Counted from the stretch's first letter, positions 50,612-60,229 are shown. The stretch is 64,000 nt of DNA from Oceanicaulis sp. (GCA_020832735.1 JAFIEB010000112.1:1-64000); one strand, 5' to 3'. Translations and numbers: made by a program. The notes: generated by a model not told the origin, from the letters alone.

Positions 50612-53215
50612 CTACTGTCCTTGCTGGCGCGCGACGGTGGAGTCTTCAGTTCGCACCGCCGGGGCTTCCTCATTATGACGCTGGAGAAAGCCGACAAGGT
50701 CGATCAGGCTGATCGGGCGGCACAGGCCAAACCCCTGTGCGCTATCGCAGCCGAGCAGCTTGAGCACGTTCAGCGTCTCGTCATCCTCGACGCCTTCAGC
50801 CGTCAGCTTCAGGCCCAGATTGTGAGCCAGATCGACCGTTGACCGCACGAGCATGCGGTCCTTGTTGTTGTCTACAACGTCCTTGACGAAGGCCCGGTCC
50901 AGTTTCAGCTCCTGCACCGGCAGCCGCTTGAGATAGACCAGCGACGACTGGCCGGTGCCGTAATCGTCAATCGAAACCGTCGCGCCGGCCTTCGTCCAGA
51001 GCTCAAGCGCCCGGATCGCCTTTTCAACATCGTACATGACCGCGCTCTCAGTCACTTCGAAAATCAGCCCGTCTGTGGACTGTCCGGCGAACCTGACCGC
51101 CTTGGCGACGAAATCGTCATCGGTGCACAGAACGCTGGAGATGTTCACGGCGATCGACATTGGATGACCGGCTTTGCTCAGCGCCATCTGATCAACGAGG
51201 GCGCGCATCAGGGACCATTCGGTCAGCTCGCGGATGCGTCCGGTCTGCTCTGCAAACGGGATGTAGGCGTCAGGCGGGATGTAGCCGCGTTCGGGATCGT
51301 TCCACCGCATCAGCGCCTCGGCGCTTTCAAAGCGGCCGGTGCGAAGATTGAGCTTGGGCTGGTAGTGGAGCGTGACATCGCCATTGGCCACCGCCGACTG
51401 CAAGCGGCTCATCAAGGTGAGGTTCTGCGCCGGATCGCCGAACTGAACCGGATCATAGGTCGCGAAAGTCCGGCGCGCCGTCTGCGCCTGCTCAAGCGCG
51501 ATCACAGCGCGTCTGAACGCGGATTCGTCACACTCTTCGAGGTCGTGTAAGGCCGCCCCGCACGTGGTTGTGACGTCCACGTTGATCTCGCCGATCTGAA
51601 CCGGCGCCGCGAGGCGCTTTCTCAGCGTCTCGACGATTTTCATCAACGCGTCATCGCCCTCGTCGTGGATCGCGTCGTGGACCTCGTCGGCGTCGAGCAG
51701 CACGCCCAGGACGCCCGGCGCGATGACGCCGACATGATCAGGGGCGTAGTCCTTGTGCAAACGTTTGGCGAGCGATTGAAGGAGCGTCGAAAAGGCGGTG
51801 AAACCCAGCGCTGCGCGCAGGTGCTCGTGACGGTTCACTTCGATGGCGAGCACGTAGCTGGGCCGGCCTTCGCTCTCGCGCTGCTCAATCACCCGTTCAA
51901 GCGCTGTGCGTGACGGGAGCTGGGTTTCAGCATCATTATACAGCGCCGCTGCGAGCGATTTCTTGCGCGCCCGCTCGGTGCGATAGCGCGCGTAGCCCAA
52001 AACCAGCAGGCAGATTATCAGGGCAAGCAGGCCGGCGAATGCGAAAAATCGGGCCTGCGCCTGTTCGCGCTCAAGAGCCAGGTGTTGCTCAAGCTGCTGG
52101 GCGCGCAGCTGTTCAATCTGCAGGTTCTGCTCGGCGAACTCGAACTGGGCGCCCAGAAGCGCCGAGTTCGCCGACGCGGCCACATCGCGCGCCCGGTCGT
52201 CCAGACGCTTGAAGGCGTGCAAATGAGCCAGCGCCATGTCCAGCTGATCCAGGCGTGCGTAAAGATCGGCGCCGGCATTGTGGAATTCGGCGTAGTGTTG
52301 GGGCGTCTGCTCAAGCGGGACGCCTTCGAAGGTCCGCTCCAGCGCGCGGCGCGCCTGGTCAAGTTCGCCGCGCCCGAGCGCCGTGATCGCGCGAACCCCG
52401 TCGATGAAGCGGGTCCATTCTCCGGCGCCGGCGCCAGCCGTGCGCGCCCGCGCCGCTTCGAGCGCGCGTTCAGCTTCGTCGAAAGCGTCAAAGCGCGCGT
52501 GAAGCGCAGCGATGTTGGTCAGGATCCTGGCTTCGAGCAGGGCGCTGTCCATCTCGACCGCGACATCAAGCGCGGACCGGTAATTGGCCAGGGCGGCCTC
52601 ATACTGCCCGAGCTCGCGATAGGCGTTCGCACGGTTATTGAACGCCGCCAGGTTTAGCGACGGGTCGCTGTAACGCTCAACCGCGCTGTCGAGATACTCC
52701 AGCGCGCGTTCGTACTGTTTGGCGTCGGTGTAGAGGGACGCCAGAGACTGCAGCACGATCGCTTGGCTGCGTGTCTCGCCGATCGCCCGGAATGCGTCAT
52801 AAGCCTCGGTGAAGGCGACAAACGCGGTCTCGTAATCGGGAGCCGCCATCGCAATGCGCCCGCGCGCAACGAGAAGGTCGCCATACAGCTTTGTCGGTTC
52901 AGGAGACGGGCCGAGCAGCTCCAGAGCGCGTTCCGCGATCGGTCCGGCTTCGGAGTGCCGCCCCAGCCGCATCAGCGCCTCGGCCTGAAGCCAGTCTGCA
53001 AGCGCAACCCTGTGTGCGTCAGTCTCTCCGGCGCTGGCGCCCGCCGCCTCGGCGGCCCGTTGCGCCGCCTCAAGCGCCGCGTTCGGATCACGCATCATGA
53101 AAGCGCGCGCGTCTTCGATCGCAGCTTCAAAGGCCGCTTGCTCATCCGTGCTGATCGCGAGCGCAGGCCCGGTCAGGGCCAGCGCCAATGCTATCGAGAT
53201 GCCGCGTAGCGTCAT
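50612..53215 (-). CDS. Sensor with TPR repeats, degenerate GGDEF and active-looking EAL domain
   Basis: About 867 residues. An N-terminal signal (MTLRGISIALALALTG) leads to TPR-like helices (QYERALEYLDSA, QYEAALANYRSAL). A coiled coil and one transmembrane helix (FFAFAGLLALIICLLVLGYA) follow. The GGDEF region lacks the RxGGDEF loop (PGVLG in its place), so it should not make c-di-GMP. The EAL domain keeps the catalytic residues: ESAEALMRW, NISS, EVTESAV, SIDDYGTGQSSL and EGVED. It should hydrolyse c-di-GMP, with an unknown signal read in the periplasm. The real start is ATG 53215; the longer frame begins at TTG. Confidence 0.88.
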   Translation of the reverse strand: MTLRGISIALALALTGPALAISTDEQAAFEAAIEDARAFMMRDPNAALEAAQRAAEAAGASAGETDAHRVALADWLQAEALMRLGRHSEAGPIAERALELLGPSPEPTKLYGDLLVARGRIAMAAPDYETAFVAFTEAYDAFRAIGETRSQAIVLQSLASLYTDAKQYERALEYLDSAVERYSDPSLNLAAFNNRANAYRELGQYEAALANYRSALDVAVEMDSALLEARILTNIAALHARFDAFDEAERALEAARARTAGAGAGEWTRFIDGVRAITALGRGELDQARRALERTFEGVPLEQTPQHYAEFHNAGADLYARLDQLDMALAHLHAFKRLDDRARDVAASANSALLGAQFEFAEQNLQIEQLRAQQLEQHLALEREQAQARFFAFAGLLALIICLLVLGYARYRTERARKKSLAAALYNDAETQLPSRTALERVIEQRESEGRPSYVLAIEVNRHEHLRAALGFTAFSTLLQSLAKRLHKDYAPDHVGVIAPGVLGVLLDADEVHDAIHDEGDDALMKIVETLRKRLAAPVQIGEINVDVTTTCGAALHDLEECDESAFRRAVIALEQAQTARRTFATYDPVQFGDPAQNLTLMSRLQSAVANGDVTLHYQPKLNLRTGRFESAEALMRWNDPERGYIPPDAYIPFAEQTGRIRELTEWSLMRALVDQMALSKAGHPMSIAVNISSVLCTDDDFVAKAVRFAGQSTDGLIFEVTESAVMYDVEKAIRALELWTKAGATVSIDDYGTGQSSLVYLKRLPVQELKLDRAFVKDVVDNNKDRMLVRSTVDLAHNLGLKLTAEGVEDDETLNVLKLLGCDSAQGFGLCRPISLIDLVGFLQRHNEEAPAVRTEDSTVARQQGQ

Positions 53216-53289
53216 GGCGCACTCACAAAGACGTTTCAGGCAATCGAGTGTTGGCGATCTCAATTAAGATTGGCTGAACCACGCGCGCG

Positions 53290-53322
53290 ATCCCGCCCGC
53301 AACGAGACAGTGCGGGCGGGAT
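53290..53322 (-). terminator. Strong hairpin after the subtilase gene
   Basis: ATCCCGCCCGCA and TGCGGGCGGGAT form perfect 12-base arms with a 9-base loop, 16-48 bases after the stop of the peptidase on the minus strand. It has no T-run on that strand. It most likely ends or protects the peptidase transcript before the downstream EAL-domain gene. Confidence 0.6.
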
Positions 53323-53337
53323 TGCGGGGGCTAACCG

Positions 53338-56166
53338 TCAGAATTCGATCTGGAACCGAGCCCCGCCTGCGACGATTGTCCGGTCCGCCAGGAAGCGCGC
53401 TTCGGGCGCCTCCACGCGGGCGAACAGATCCAGTCCGGCGCGTTCGCCGAACAACGGCGCCGCATAGAGCAGCTCCGCCGCGAGCCGGCGCTCGCCTCTG
53501 AGCGCCCACTGCTGGGTCTGCATCGACAACTCGCCGGTCTGGCGGTCCGACACAATGGCGCCCGTATAGGCGATCATGCCGGTCTCGGCATTGAGCGGCT
53601 GGATCAGGCTGGCGCGCACCGCGTCGCGCGCCCCGAACACGCCGTCACGGCGCAACGAAACCTGGAAGGCCGTGGACACGATGTCCTCGTCCAGCGCGAG
53701 CACGCTGCGATCGCTCAGGTTCGCGTGGGTCCGGCCGATGGTGGCTGATCCGGCGATGGTCAATGCGTAGGGAAGTTCAGCCTGAGCGCCGAACGTGGCG
53801 GCATCGGTCACCGAACCGCCGTGGAAGGCGAAGGCGCCCAGACCCTGCGCGCCCAGAAGCCCGTCGGGTTCACTCAGCCTTGTGTAGCTCATATTGACCG
53901 ACACAGCGCCGGAGAGCGCGTGATTGACGCTCGCCGCCACCGCTGCGGCGGAATAGGCGTTGAGGCTTGAGAATACCGGTGTGGGTTCGCCCGTCATCGG
54001 ATTGACGAACTCGTACGGGTCGCGCGATTGCGTGACAGCCACCGAGACCGACGTGCGCTCGCTCACCGCGAAGCCGCCGGTCAGATAGGCGCCGCCTGAC
54101 GCCAGGCCGAGCACCGGATTGACGCCGCCCGAGCCGGCGCGATGGTCGCTGGCCAGACCGAAGGCGGCGCTCTGGCTGAACGCCATCGCCCCTTCACCAT
54201 GCCCGAAGCGAACCGTGCGGCCGGTGACCGTGTCGGTGATTTCAAGTCCGGCCTGGAACATCATTCCGCCCTCACCGGCGCGGCGGCCAGCATCAAGCGG
54301 GGTCGCCGACACCCGGACCAGCGTTGAGCCGGAGCGGCTGAGCACCCCCTCGACCAGAGGGCTGTCGGTGAAGTGCGCGCTGTGGCCCCTGCTAGCGGGC
54401 CCACGCGACGCCCGGTCGGACAGATAGACCTCGTAATCGCTTTGACCGCCTGCGCCATCGCGCTGCATCGTGACGTCTACAACGTCGATCTCGAAATCGC
54501 GGAAGGTGCCACGGAAGTCCTCGAACAATACCACCTGCCCGTTTTGGATGTTTGCGAGCACGCCTCTGTCCACAAAACCGAACTCGCGCGAGCGGATGCG
54601 GCCATTGTTGACGTCCACATGATACAAATTGTCCAGGTCGAACGGCTGGAACGCCGCGTCGATATCGAGCATGCCCCGGCCATACACCGGATCTACGCCG
54701 GGTGCGCCCAGATCGCGGGCGGTCTCGAGCAGGACGGTGGCCACGTCGCCGGGCTCCAGCCAGTTCCAGTGTCCCTTGACCAGCGCCGCGGCCCCGGCGA
54801 CGAGCGGCGCGGCGAACGAGGTGCCCGACATGCGCACCAGGCCGCCTTCGCCGTCAGGCACAAGGATGAGTTCGCCCGGCGCCACGATGAAGCGATCCAT
54901 CAGGCGATGGCCTTCGGGACACGTTCCCGAGACCGTCAGGCACGCCTCGCCGGGACGGTTGGAGAAGGACGAGATTTCGCCGGCAGGATTGACCGAGCCG
55001 ACGATGATCAGGTTCTCGACCCCGCCCACACGGGTCCAGTCGATATCCTGGCTCTGGGTCACGCCGTCATTGCCGGCGGCGAAGACGAACAGAATGTCAT
55101 CGCCTCGACGGCGCAGCGTGTCCGTCGAGAACACGTCTTCCCATTGCGGGTGGAAGGTCCAGTTGGGCACGCCCAGCGACAGGTTGATGATATCCACCTG
55201 CCGACCGACGTCCTCGACCGCATCGGCCACGCTCTGCCAGCTCGCCGTCAGCGTGTCGTCAAACGGGTTGGCCAGGCGGATCGCAACGTCTGGCGCAACG
55301 CCCATCACGCCCTGGCCGTTAATGTCCGCGCTGATCAGCGAGGCGACCGCCAGTCCGTGGTTCACATTGAGATACTCGCCGCCGGTCGATCCGCGCAGAC
55401 CGTCGAGCCGGTATGGCGTGGAGAAATCGACCACGCCCACCGTCACGCCCGCGCCGCCGCCGGTTCGGGCGGCCAGGGCCGGGCTCCAGCCGATTGCGGG
55501 CATCCAGTGATCGACATGATCCCTGCCGCTGTAGGACATGAGCCCGTCGTAAAACGCCAGGAAGAACGCCGCACGCTGTTCAGCGGTCAGTTCAGCCAGG
55601 GACTGCGGGTCAGAGGTGTCGATCTCGAAGCGATCCAGCAAGCTGTCCAGAAAGGCTTGGAAATCAGTGCCTGATTGGGCCTCGATCGCAGGACCGAACA
55701 CGGCCTCGGCCTGACCGAACAGATCGTCAAGCTTGGATTTGAGCAGGGAATACTCGTCCTCGCTGAAGGCGTCGATATCGCCCCAGAACGCGTTGATGTC
55801 GCCCCAGAACGGCCCGATATGGCCCCAGAACGCGCTGATATCGCCCCAGAAGGCGTTGATCTCGCCCCAGTCTGAAGAAGCCTCGAATGCGCTGATATCG
55901 CCCCAGAAAGCGGCGATATCGCCGTAGAACGGATTGATGTCGCCCCAGAACGGCGAGATATCGCCCCAGAATGGGGAGATATGGCCATAGAACGGGTTGA
56001 TGTGCCCGTAAAATGGATTGATCGTGCCGTAAAACGGATTGATCGTTCCGTAGCTCGGAAGCACGAAATCCTCAGATGATGTCTCGCCGTCAGTATTGGC
56101 GAAAGCCGGAGCGCCAGCCGCCAGAAGAGCGGCGCTTGCGACAGTGACCATCAGTGCGTTCTTCAT
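53338..56166 (-). CDS. Subtilisin-like (S8) autotransporter with N-terminal heptapeptide repeats
   Basis: About 942 residues. A signal peptide (cleavage near AFANTD) is followed by thirteen W/Y-G-x-I-x-x-F repeats (residues 39-134). The S8 catalytic domain comes next: Asp247 in GVVDFSTPY, His270 in NVNHGLAVASL, Asn366 in AAGNDG and Ser450 in SGTSFAAP. The rest is a β-rich passenger and an autotransporter barrel ending in FQIEF. It is therefore a secreted or surface protease. The start is ATG 56166, with AGGGGG ahead. A strong hairpin lies downstream. Confidence 0.85.
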   Translation of the reverse strand: MKNALMVTVASAALLAAGAPAFANTDGETSSEDFVLPSYGTINPFYGTINPFYGHINPFYGHISPFWGDISPFWGDINPFYGDIAAFWGDISAFEASSDWGEINAFWGDISAFWGHIGPFWGDINAFWGDIDAFSEDEYSLLKSKLDDLFGQAEAVFGPAIEAQSGTDFQAFLDSLLDRFEIDTSDPQSLAELTAEQRAAFFLAFYDGLMSYSGRDHVDHWMPAIGWSPALAARTGGGAGVTVGVVDFSTPYRLDGLRGSTGGEYLNVNHGLAVASLISADINGQGVMGVAPDVAIRLANPFDDTLTASWQSVADAVEDVGRQVDIINLSLGVPNWTFHPQWEDVFSTDTLRRRGDDILFVFAAGNDGVTQSQDIDWTRVGGVENLIIVGSVNPAGEISSFSNRPGEACLTVSGTCPEGHRLMDRFIVAPGELILVPDGEGGLVRMSGTSFAAPLVAGAAALVKGHWNWLEPGDVATVLLETARDLGAPGVDPVYGRGMLDIDAAFQPFDLDNLYHVDVNNGRIRSREFGFVDRGVLANIQNGQVVLFEDFRGTFRDFEIDVVDVTMQRDGAGGQSDYEVYLSDRASRGPASRGHSAHFTDSPLVEGVLSRSGSTLVRVSATPLDAGRRAGEGGMMFQAGLEITDTVTGRTVRFGHGEGAMAFSQSAAFGLASDHRAGSGGVNPVLGLASGGAYLTGGFAVSERTSVSVAVTQSRDPYEFVNPMTGEPTPVFSSLNAYSAAAVAASVNHALSGAVSVNMSYTRLSEPDGLLGAQGLGAFAFHGGSVTDAATFGAQAELPYALTIAGSATIGRTHANLSDRSVLALDEDIVSTAFQVSLRRDGVFGARDAVRASLIQPLNAETGMIAYTGAIVSDRQTGELSMQTQQWALRGERRLAAELLYAAPLFGERAGLDLFARVEAPEARFLADRTIVAGGARFQIEF
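55765..56052 (-). repeat. 21-base coding repeat encoding W/Y-G-x-I-x-x-F
   Basis: Within the subtilase gene, 13 near-copies of a seven-codon unit (GTINPFY, GHISPFW, GDINAFW and similar) run in tandem, interrupted once by EASSD. The unit is aromatic at positions 1 and 7 with Ile in the middle, so it might form a regular β structure or a cell-surface anchor. Bases 55927-56050 are the most regular. Confidence 0.8.
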
Positions 56167-56458
56167 GATTTGCCCCCTTTGCAAATCTGTCGATAGGGGC
56201 ACACCTTACACGCCGCATTGAATGGCAATCGCTAATTTCCATAGTTGACAAAGCGTTAATCGAATTCTTGCTTTCCAAATAATGAATATTCAGGCTGCGC
56301 TTCGCTGCGGGCCGTGACGCCTGATGAAGGCAGCCATGCATGGCGCAAAGCAGGGTCGGGAAACGGTCTCCCTGCGAGACGGAGCGCATACTTCAGGTAT
56401 CGAAAGGGGCCGCTGCGCCAAACAGCGCACCCGGGACATCGAACGGGTATTGACCAGC

Positions 56459-57337
56459 CTAGTCTTGCGGATGCCGGAGGCAAGCGCGGTTATCTTCTGT
56501 CCTCCGGAGGAATATGTCCAGCGCCCCGCAGCTCGCCGGACCACGCAGCGGCTGAATCAGCATCCGGTCAAGCCAGAGATCGCGGCGCGTGCGGAAGAGC
56601 TCGATGCCGATGGTCATGCCCTCGTGGCCCGCCTGCGGCTGCGCCCGGTATGTGCCCAGAAGCCGGTCCCACCAGGGCAGGTTGAAGCCGAAATTGCTGT
56701 TGGTCTCAGCCGGGATCACCGAATGATGCACGCGATGCATGTCAGGCGTGACGACAATCCAGCGCAGCACCCGGTCCAGCTTTGCGGGCAGGCGAATGTT
56801 GGCGTGATTGAACATCGACGTGGCGTTCAGCAGCACCTCGAACAGGAGAACCGCCACGGCCGGCGCCCCGAGCGCGGCCACCACCGCAAGCTTGATCACC
56901 ATCGACAGCACGATCTCCACAGGATGGAACCGCAAGCCGGTGGTGACGTCGAACTCCAGATCGGCATGGTGCACCCGGTGCAGCCGCCACAGGGCGGGCA
57001 CGGCATGGAACAGCACGTGCTGCAGATAGATCGCCAGATCCAGGATCAGGATCGACAGAAGGACGGCCAGCCACCAAGGCGCGCCCAGCACGTTAAACAG
57101 CCCCCAGCCATGCTCCCCGGCGGCCAGCGCAAGCCCCACAGCGAGGACCGGAAAGGCCAGCCGCACGATCACGGTGTCGATCGCGACAATGGCGAGATTG
57201 TTCGTCCAGCGGATGACGCGCGGTATCTCCCGCCGCCTGCGCGGCGACGCCAGTTCCCACACCGCCATCGCCATCAGCACGCCCAGGAACGCGCCAAGGC
57301 GCAGCATGGGTTCCTGATCAAGGATCGTCTCGAACAT
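56459..57337 (-). CDS. Sterol desaturase / fatty acid hydroxylase family protein
   Basis: 292 residues with at least four membrane helices. The three His boxes of the family are clear: HVLFH, HRVHH and (D)MHRVHHS. They bind the di-iron centre that hydroxylates or desaturates lipids; the last segment (NFGFNLPWWDRLLGTYR) is also typical. Possible substrates are carotenoids, hopanoids or lipids; sequence alone does not say. It is divergent from the ArsR-rhodanese gene. Confidence 0.85.
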   Translation of the reverse strand: MFETILDQEPMLRLGAFLGVLMAMAVWELASPRRRREIPRVIRWTNNLAIVAIDTVIVRLAFPVLAVGLALAAGEHGWGLFNVLGAPWWLAVLLSILILDLAIYLQHVLFHAVPALWRLHRVHHADLEFDVTTGLRFHPVEIVLSMVIKLAVVAALGAPAVAVLLFEVLLNATSMFNHANIRLPAKLDRVLRWIVVTPDMHRVHHSVIPAETNSNFGFNLPWWDRLLGTYRAQPQAGHEGMTIGIELFRTRRDLWLDRMLIQPLRGPASCGALDIFLRRTEDNRACLRHPQD

Positions 57338-57378
57338 AGGCGCGCGCCTTCGGGCTTGCTGCAGGGGCGGGAATCACT

Positions 57379-57404
57379 ATCATTCAATCAATCGCTTGAA
57401 TGAT
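57379..57404. promoter_or_regulatory. Operator-like inverted repeat for the ArsR-rhodanese regulator
   Basis: ATCATTCAA and TTGAATGAT are exact complements, separated by 8 bases, and end 20 bases before the regulator's ATG. ArsR-family dimers usually bind such imperfect or perfect ATTCAA-type palindromes near their own promoter. The site is also well placed to control the divergent sterol-desaturase-family gene. Confidence 0.6.
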
Positions 57405-57424
57405 GTAATACTTGGAGCCGGCCC

Positions 57425-58090
57425 ATGTCAATCAGTCCCAAGACGGCGCTTCTGTCGGAATACACGCTTGTCGCCCGGGCGCTGTCTGCGCCTGCGCGGC
57501 TGATGCTTCTGGAGCAGATCGCACAGGGCGAACGCGGCGTAGAGGCGCTGGCCGGCAAGACCGGCCTCTCGATCGCCAACGCCTCACAGCATCTCCAGCA
57601 GCTGCGCCGCGCCGGGCTGGTCACCAGCCGCCGCGACGGAAAGTCAGTGATCTACCGGCTCAGCGACGTTAAAACGCTGGAATTGATGGATGTGCTGCGG
57701 ATCGTGGCCGAACGCAATCTGGCGCAGGTCAAGCACATCCTGAGCGGCCTGTCCGGCGGGGCCGACGCCCCCGAGCCTCTCAGCCGTGACGGCCTCGCCG
57801 CGCGGCTGAGCGAGGGATCGGTCACGATCCTCGATGTCCGGCCTGCGGATGAATACGCGATGGGACACATCCCGGGCGCGCAGAATGTCTCGCTGGCCGA
57901 GCTGGAGAACGCCACCGCCGCGTTCGAGCCCGACGCAGAAATCGTCGCCTACTGCCGCGGCCCGTACTGCATCTATGCCCACCAGGCGGTCGCCGCCCTG
58001 CGCAGACTTGGCCTCAACGCCCGCCGTCTGGAAGGCGGCCTGCCCGAATGGCGTAAGGACGGGCGCCCCGTCCAAGCCGACGCGCACTGA
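57425..58090 (+). CDS. ArsR-family regulator fused to a rhodanese domain
   Basis: 221 residues. The N-terminal winged helix spans about residues 10-95 (GLSIANASQHLQQLRRAGLVTSRR). The rhodanese domain occupies 110-215, with DVRPADEYAMGHIPGA and the catalytic-loop Cys in AYCRGPYC. Such fusions sense sulfane sulfur in related systems. The TauE/SafE exporter downstream could export sulfite or a similar sulfur compound. Metal-site Cys residues of arsenic-type ArsR proteins are not evident. Confidence 0.88.
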   Translation: MSISPKTALLSEYTLVARALSAPARLMLLEQIAQGERGVEALAGKTGLSIANASQHLQQLRRAGLVTSRRDGKSVIYRLSDVKTLELMDVLRIVAERNLAQVKHILSGLSGGADAPEPLSRDGLAARLSEGSVTILDVRPADEYAMGHIPGAQNVSLAELENATAAFEPDAEIVAYCRGPYCIYAHQAVAALRRLGLNARRLEGGLPEWRKDGRPVQADAH

Positions 58091-58529
58091 AACAAGTTGC
58101 GCGTTCACAAGAAATGGAGCGCGTTATCCGCCCGGCTATTGCGCCAACGGCCAGTTTCCTGGTGTTCCCAATTCCCGATTTCGCCCATGGGCAGGCCGCA
58201 GCAGCCCGGCTGCGAACAACAGCCCGGCCGGCAGCATGGTCACGCCGACGCCGATCAGCGCGGCGCTGACGATCGCCTCCTGCAGGGGCGCGCCGGCGGC
58301 GCCGGGGGAAGGTTGACCCGGCCCCACATCGCGCCCGCCGCTAGAATAGCATGCGCTTCAACAAGAGAACTATATTGATGGCGGCGCTGTCGGGCGAACG
58401 CGGACGGGTCTCGGTTTGGACAAGGCCAGCGCCGGTCAGGCGGAAAGCCTCGGGCGGGGTCCTTAACAGTCGAGACGGATTTCTCATCCGCATATGCTAA
58501 CAAACCACATTCAGTAAAGGCGAGGCGGC
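58091..58529. other. Intergenic region between ArsR-rhodanese and TauE/SafE genes
   Basis: 439 bases with no recognised gene. A minus-strand frame at 58136-58327 encodes a hydrophobic stretch (IVSAALIGVGVTMLPAGLLF), possibly a remnant membrane protein, but its ends are not convincing. A short hairpin CGGAT/ATCCG lies near 58470-58485 ahead of the exporter start. Gene support is low. Confidence 0.4.
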
Positions 58530-59561
58530 ATGGGCGCGCTGGCGGGGTATCTGAAAGCAAGCGTGCATCGCTTCTGGCCGTTCTTTGCCTGGCTGGCGGC
58601 GTTCTATGCCGTCTGGGCGCTGATCGTCTCGCTCAACGGGCTCTGGCCGGTGGTGCGCGATCACTGGCCGATCGCGGCGGCCATGGCGGCCGGATCGTAT
58701 TTCGCCGGCTCCACCCCGATGGGCGGGGGCACTGTGGGCTTTCCCGTGCTGGTGCTCCTGTTCGACCTGCCCGCAACGCTGGGGCGCAATTTCGGGCTGG
58801 CCGTGCAGTCCATCGGCATGGTTTCGGCCAGCATTTTCATCCTCACCGCCCGGCGCACGCTGGACTGGGCGCTGCTGCGTCCCGCGCTTCTGGGCGCGCT
58901 GATCGGCACGCCGCTGGGCGCGGCCTTCGTGGCGCCGTTTGCGTCAGATCTGCTGGTCAAGCTGTTGTTCGCGGTCACCTGGGCGAGCTTCGGCATCATC
59001 CACTGGCTCAAGCTCGGCGACATCGTGAAGCCCGAAGGGCCGCGCGCGCCCCATGACGGCCTCGATGCGCCCGTCGGGCTCGCCATCGGTCTGACCGGCG
59101 GCGTGGTGGCCTCGCTCACCGGCATCGGCATCGACATGATGATCTACACCGTGCTGGTGCTGTTCTACCGGGCCGACCTGAAAATGGCGATCCCGACCTC
59201 GGTTCTGCTGATGGCGTTCACCTCGCTGGTGGGAATCAGCTCCAACGCGATTCTGGGCCAGATCAATCCGGCGCTCTACGCCATTGATCCGGCGGTGTTC
59301 CACAACTGGCTGGCCGCCGCGCCGGTGGTGGCGCTGGGCGCGCCGCTGGGCGCGGTGATCGTCAATTACCTGCCGCGAAGGCCGACCCTTCTCATCGTCT
59401 CCACCTTGTGCCTGGCCCAGTTTGTCTGGACGCTGTTCAAGGAAGGTGTTGCAGGCTGGACCCTGGCCGCGGTGCTGGCGGCGCTGGGCCTTTTGTGCGC
59501 CGGGTTCCTCTGGCTGTTCCGCATGGGCGAAGCCAACCGCCCGCCGCGTCCCGGCCTGTAA
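58530..59561 (+). CDS. TauE/SafE-family exporter
   Basis: 343 residues with about eight membrane helices and the TauE internal repeat. Two related segments can be seen: AGSYFAGSTPMGGGTVGFPV and ATPTSV-like AIPTSVLLMAFTSLVG. Family members export sulfite, sulfoacetate or similar anions; here the ArsR-rhodanese neighbour points to a sulfur substrate. No ribosome site stronger than GAGGCGGC is seen. The gene may be transcribed on its own or with the regulator. Confidence 0.85.
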   Translation: MGALAGYLKASVHRFWPFFAWLAAFYAVWALIVSLNGLWPVVRDHWPIAAAMAAGSYFAGSTPMGGGTVGFPVLVLLFDLPATLGRNFGLAVQSIGMVSASIFILTARRTLDWALLRPALLGALIGTPLGAAFVAPFASDLLVKLLFAVTWASFGIIHWLKLGDIVKPEGPRAPHDGLDAPVGLAIGLTGGVVASLTGIGIDMMIYTVLVLFYRADLKMAIPTSVLLMAFTSLVGISSNAILGQINPALYAIDPAVFHNWLAAAPVVALGAPLGAVIVNYLPRRPTLLIVSTLCLAQFVWTLFKEGVAGWTLAAVLAALGLLCAGFLWLFRMGEANRPPRPGL

Positions 59562-59599
59562 GCGCCGGCCCGGCGCCCGCGCGGACAACCCGCCCCCGC

Positions 59600-60229
59600 T
59601 CAGCCCTTCAGCGAGGCGGCGAAGCGGGCGTTTTCGGCGATCGTGCGCCAGTCGCCTGCGGCCATCTGCTCTGGTGTGGCGATCCAGCTGCCGCCGGCGC
59701 AGGCGACGTTCTGCAGGGCGAGATAATCCGCCGCGCGTTCACGGCTGATGCCGCCGGTGGGGCAGAAGCGGATATCCGGGAGCGGCCCCGCCAGCGCCTT
59801 GAGACAGGCGATCCCGCCCGCCGGTTCGGCGGGGAAGAATTTCAGCGCTGCAAATCCCAGCTCCAGCGCCTGCATGGCCTCGCCCGCGGTCGCCACGCCC
59901 GGCAGGCAGGGCAGGCCGGTGTCCAGCATCGCGCCGGCCAGGCGCGGTGTCAGACCGGGGCTGACCAGAAAGGCCGCGCCCGCGTCAGCGGCGCGGCGGG
60001 CGTCATCACCTGAACGCACCGTGCCCATGCCGACAATCAGTCCAGGCGCGGCGTCCTGCATCACGCGCATCGCCTCCAGCGCGGCGGGCGTGCGCAGGGT
60101 GAGCTCGACAACCTTCAGCCCGCCCTCCGCCAGCGCCCGGGCCAGCGGCGCGGCGCTGTCCGGGTCATCCACCGTCAGCACCGGAATGACGCTCGCAGCG
60201 TCCAGAACAGCATCCAGCGTGTATGTCAT
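59600..60229 (-). CDS. eda: KDPG aldolase (2-keto-3-deoxy-6-phosphogluconate aldolase)
   Basis: 209 residues. Class I aldolase that splits KDPG to pyruvate and glyceraldehyde 3-phosphate. The Schiff-base Lys is in FAALKFFPAEPAGGIACLKAL; VELTLRTPAALEAM and CPTGGIS are family blocks. The start ATG 60229 overlaps the glk stop (TGATG). It is the last gene of the Entner-Doudoroff operon. Confidence 0.95.
   Translation of the reverse strand: MTYTLDAVLDAASVIPVLTVDDPDSAAPLARALAEGGLKVVELTLRTPAALEAMRVMQDAAPGLIVGMGTVRSGDDARRAADAGAAFLVSPGLTPRLAGAMLDTGLPCLPGVATAGEAMQALELGFAALKFFPAEPAGGIACLKALAGPLPDIRFCPTGGISRERAADYLALQNVACAGGSWIATPEQMAAGDWRTIAENARFAASLKG

Noticed and set aside
55765..56052. Repeat array considered as CRISPR
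   Set aside because: The period is 21 bases, units are in frame with a protein, and there are no unique spacers.
58136..58327. Minus-strand hydrophobic frame in the gap before the TauE/SafE gene
   Set aside because: One possible helix only, no ribosome site, and no recognised family.
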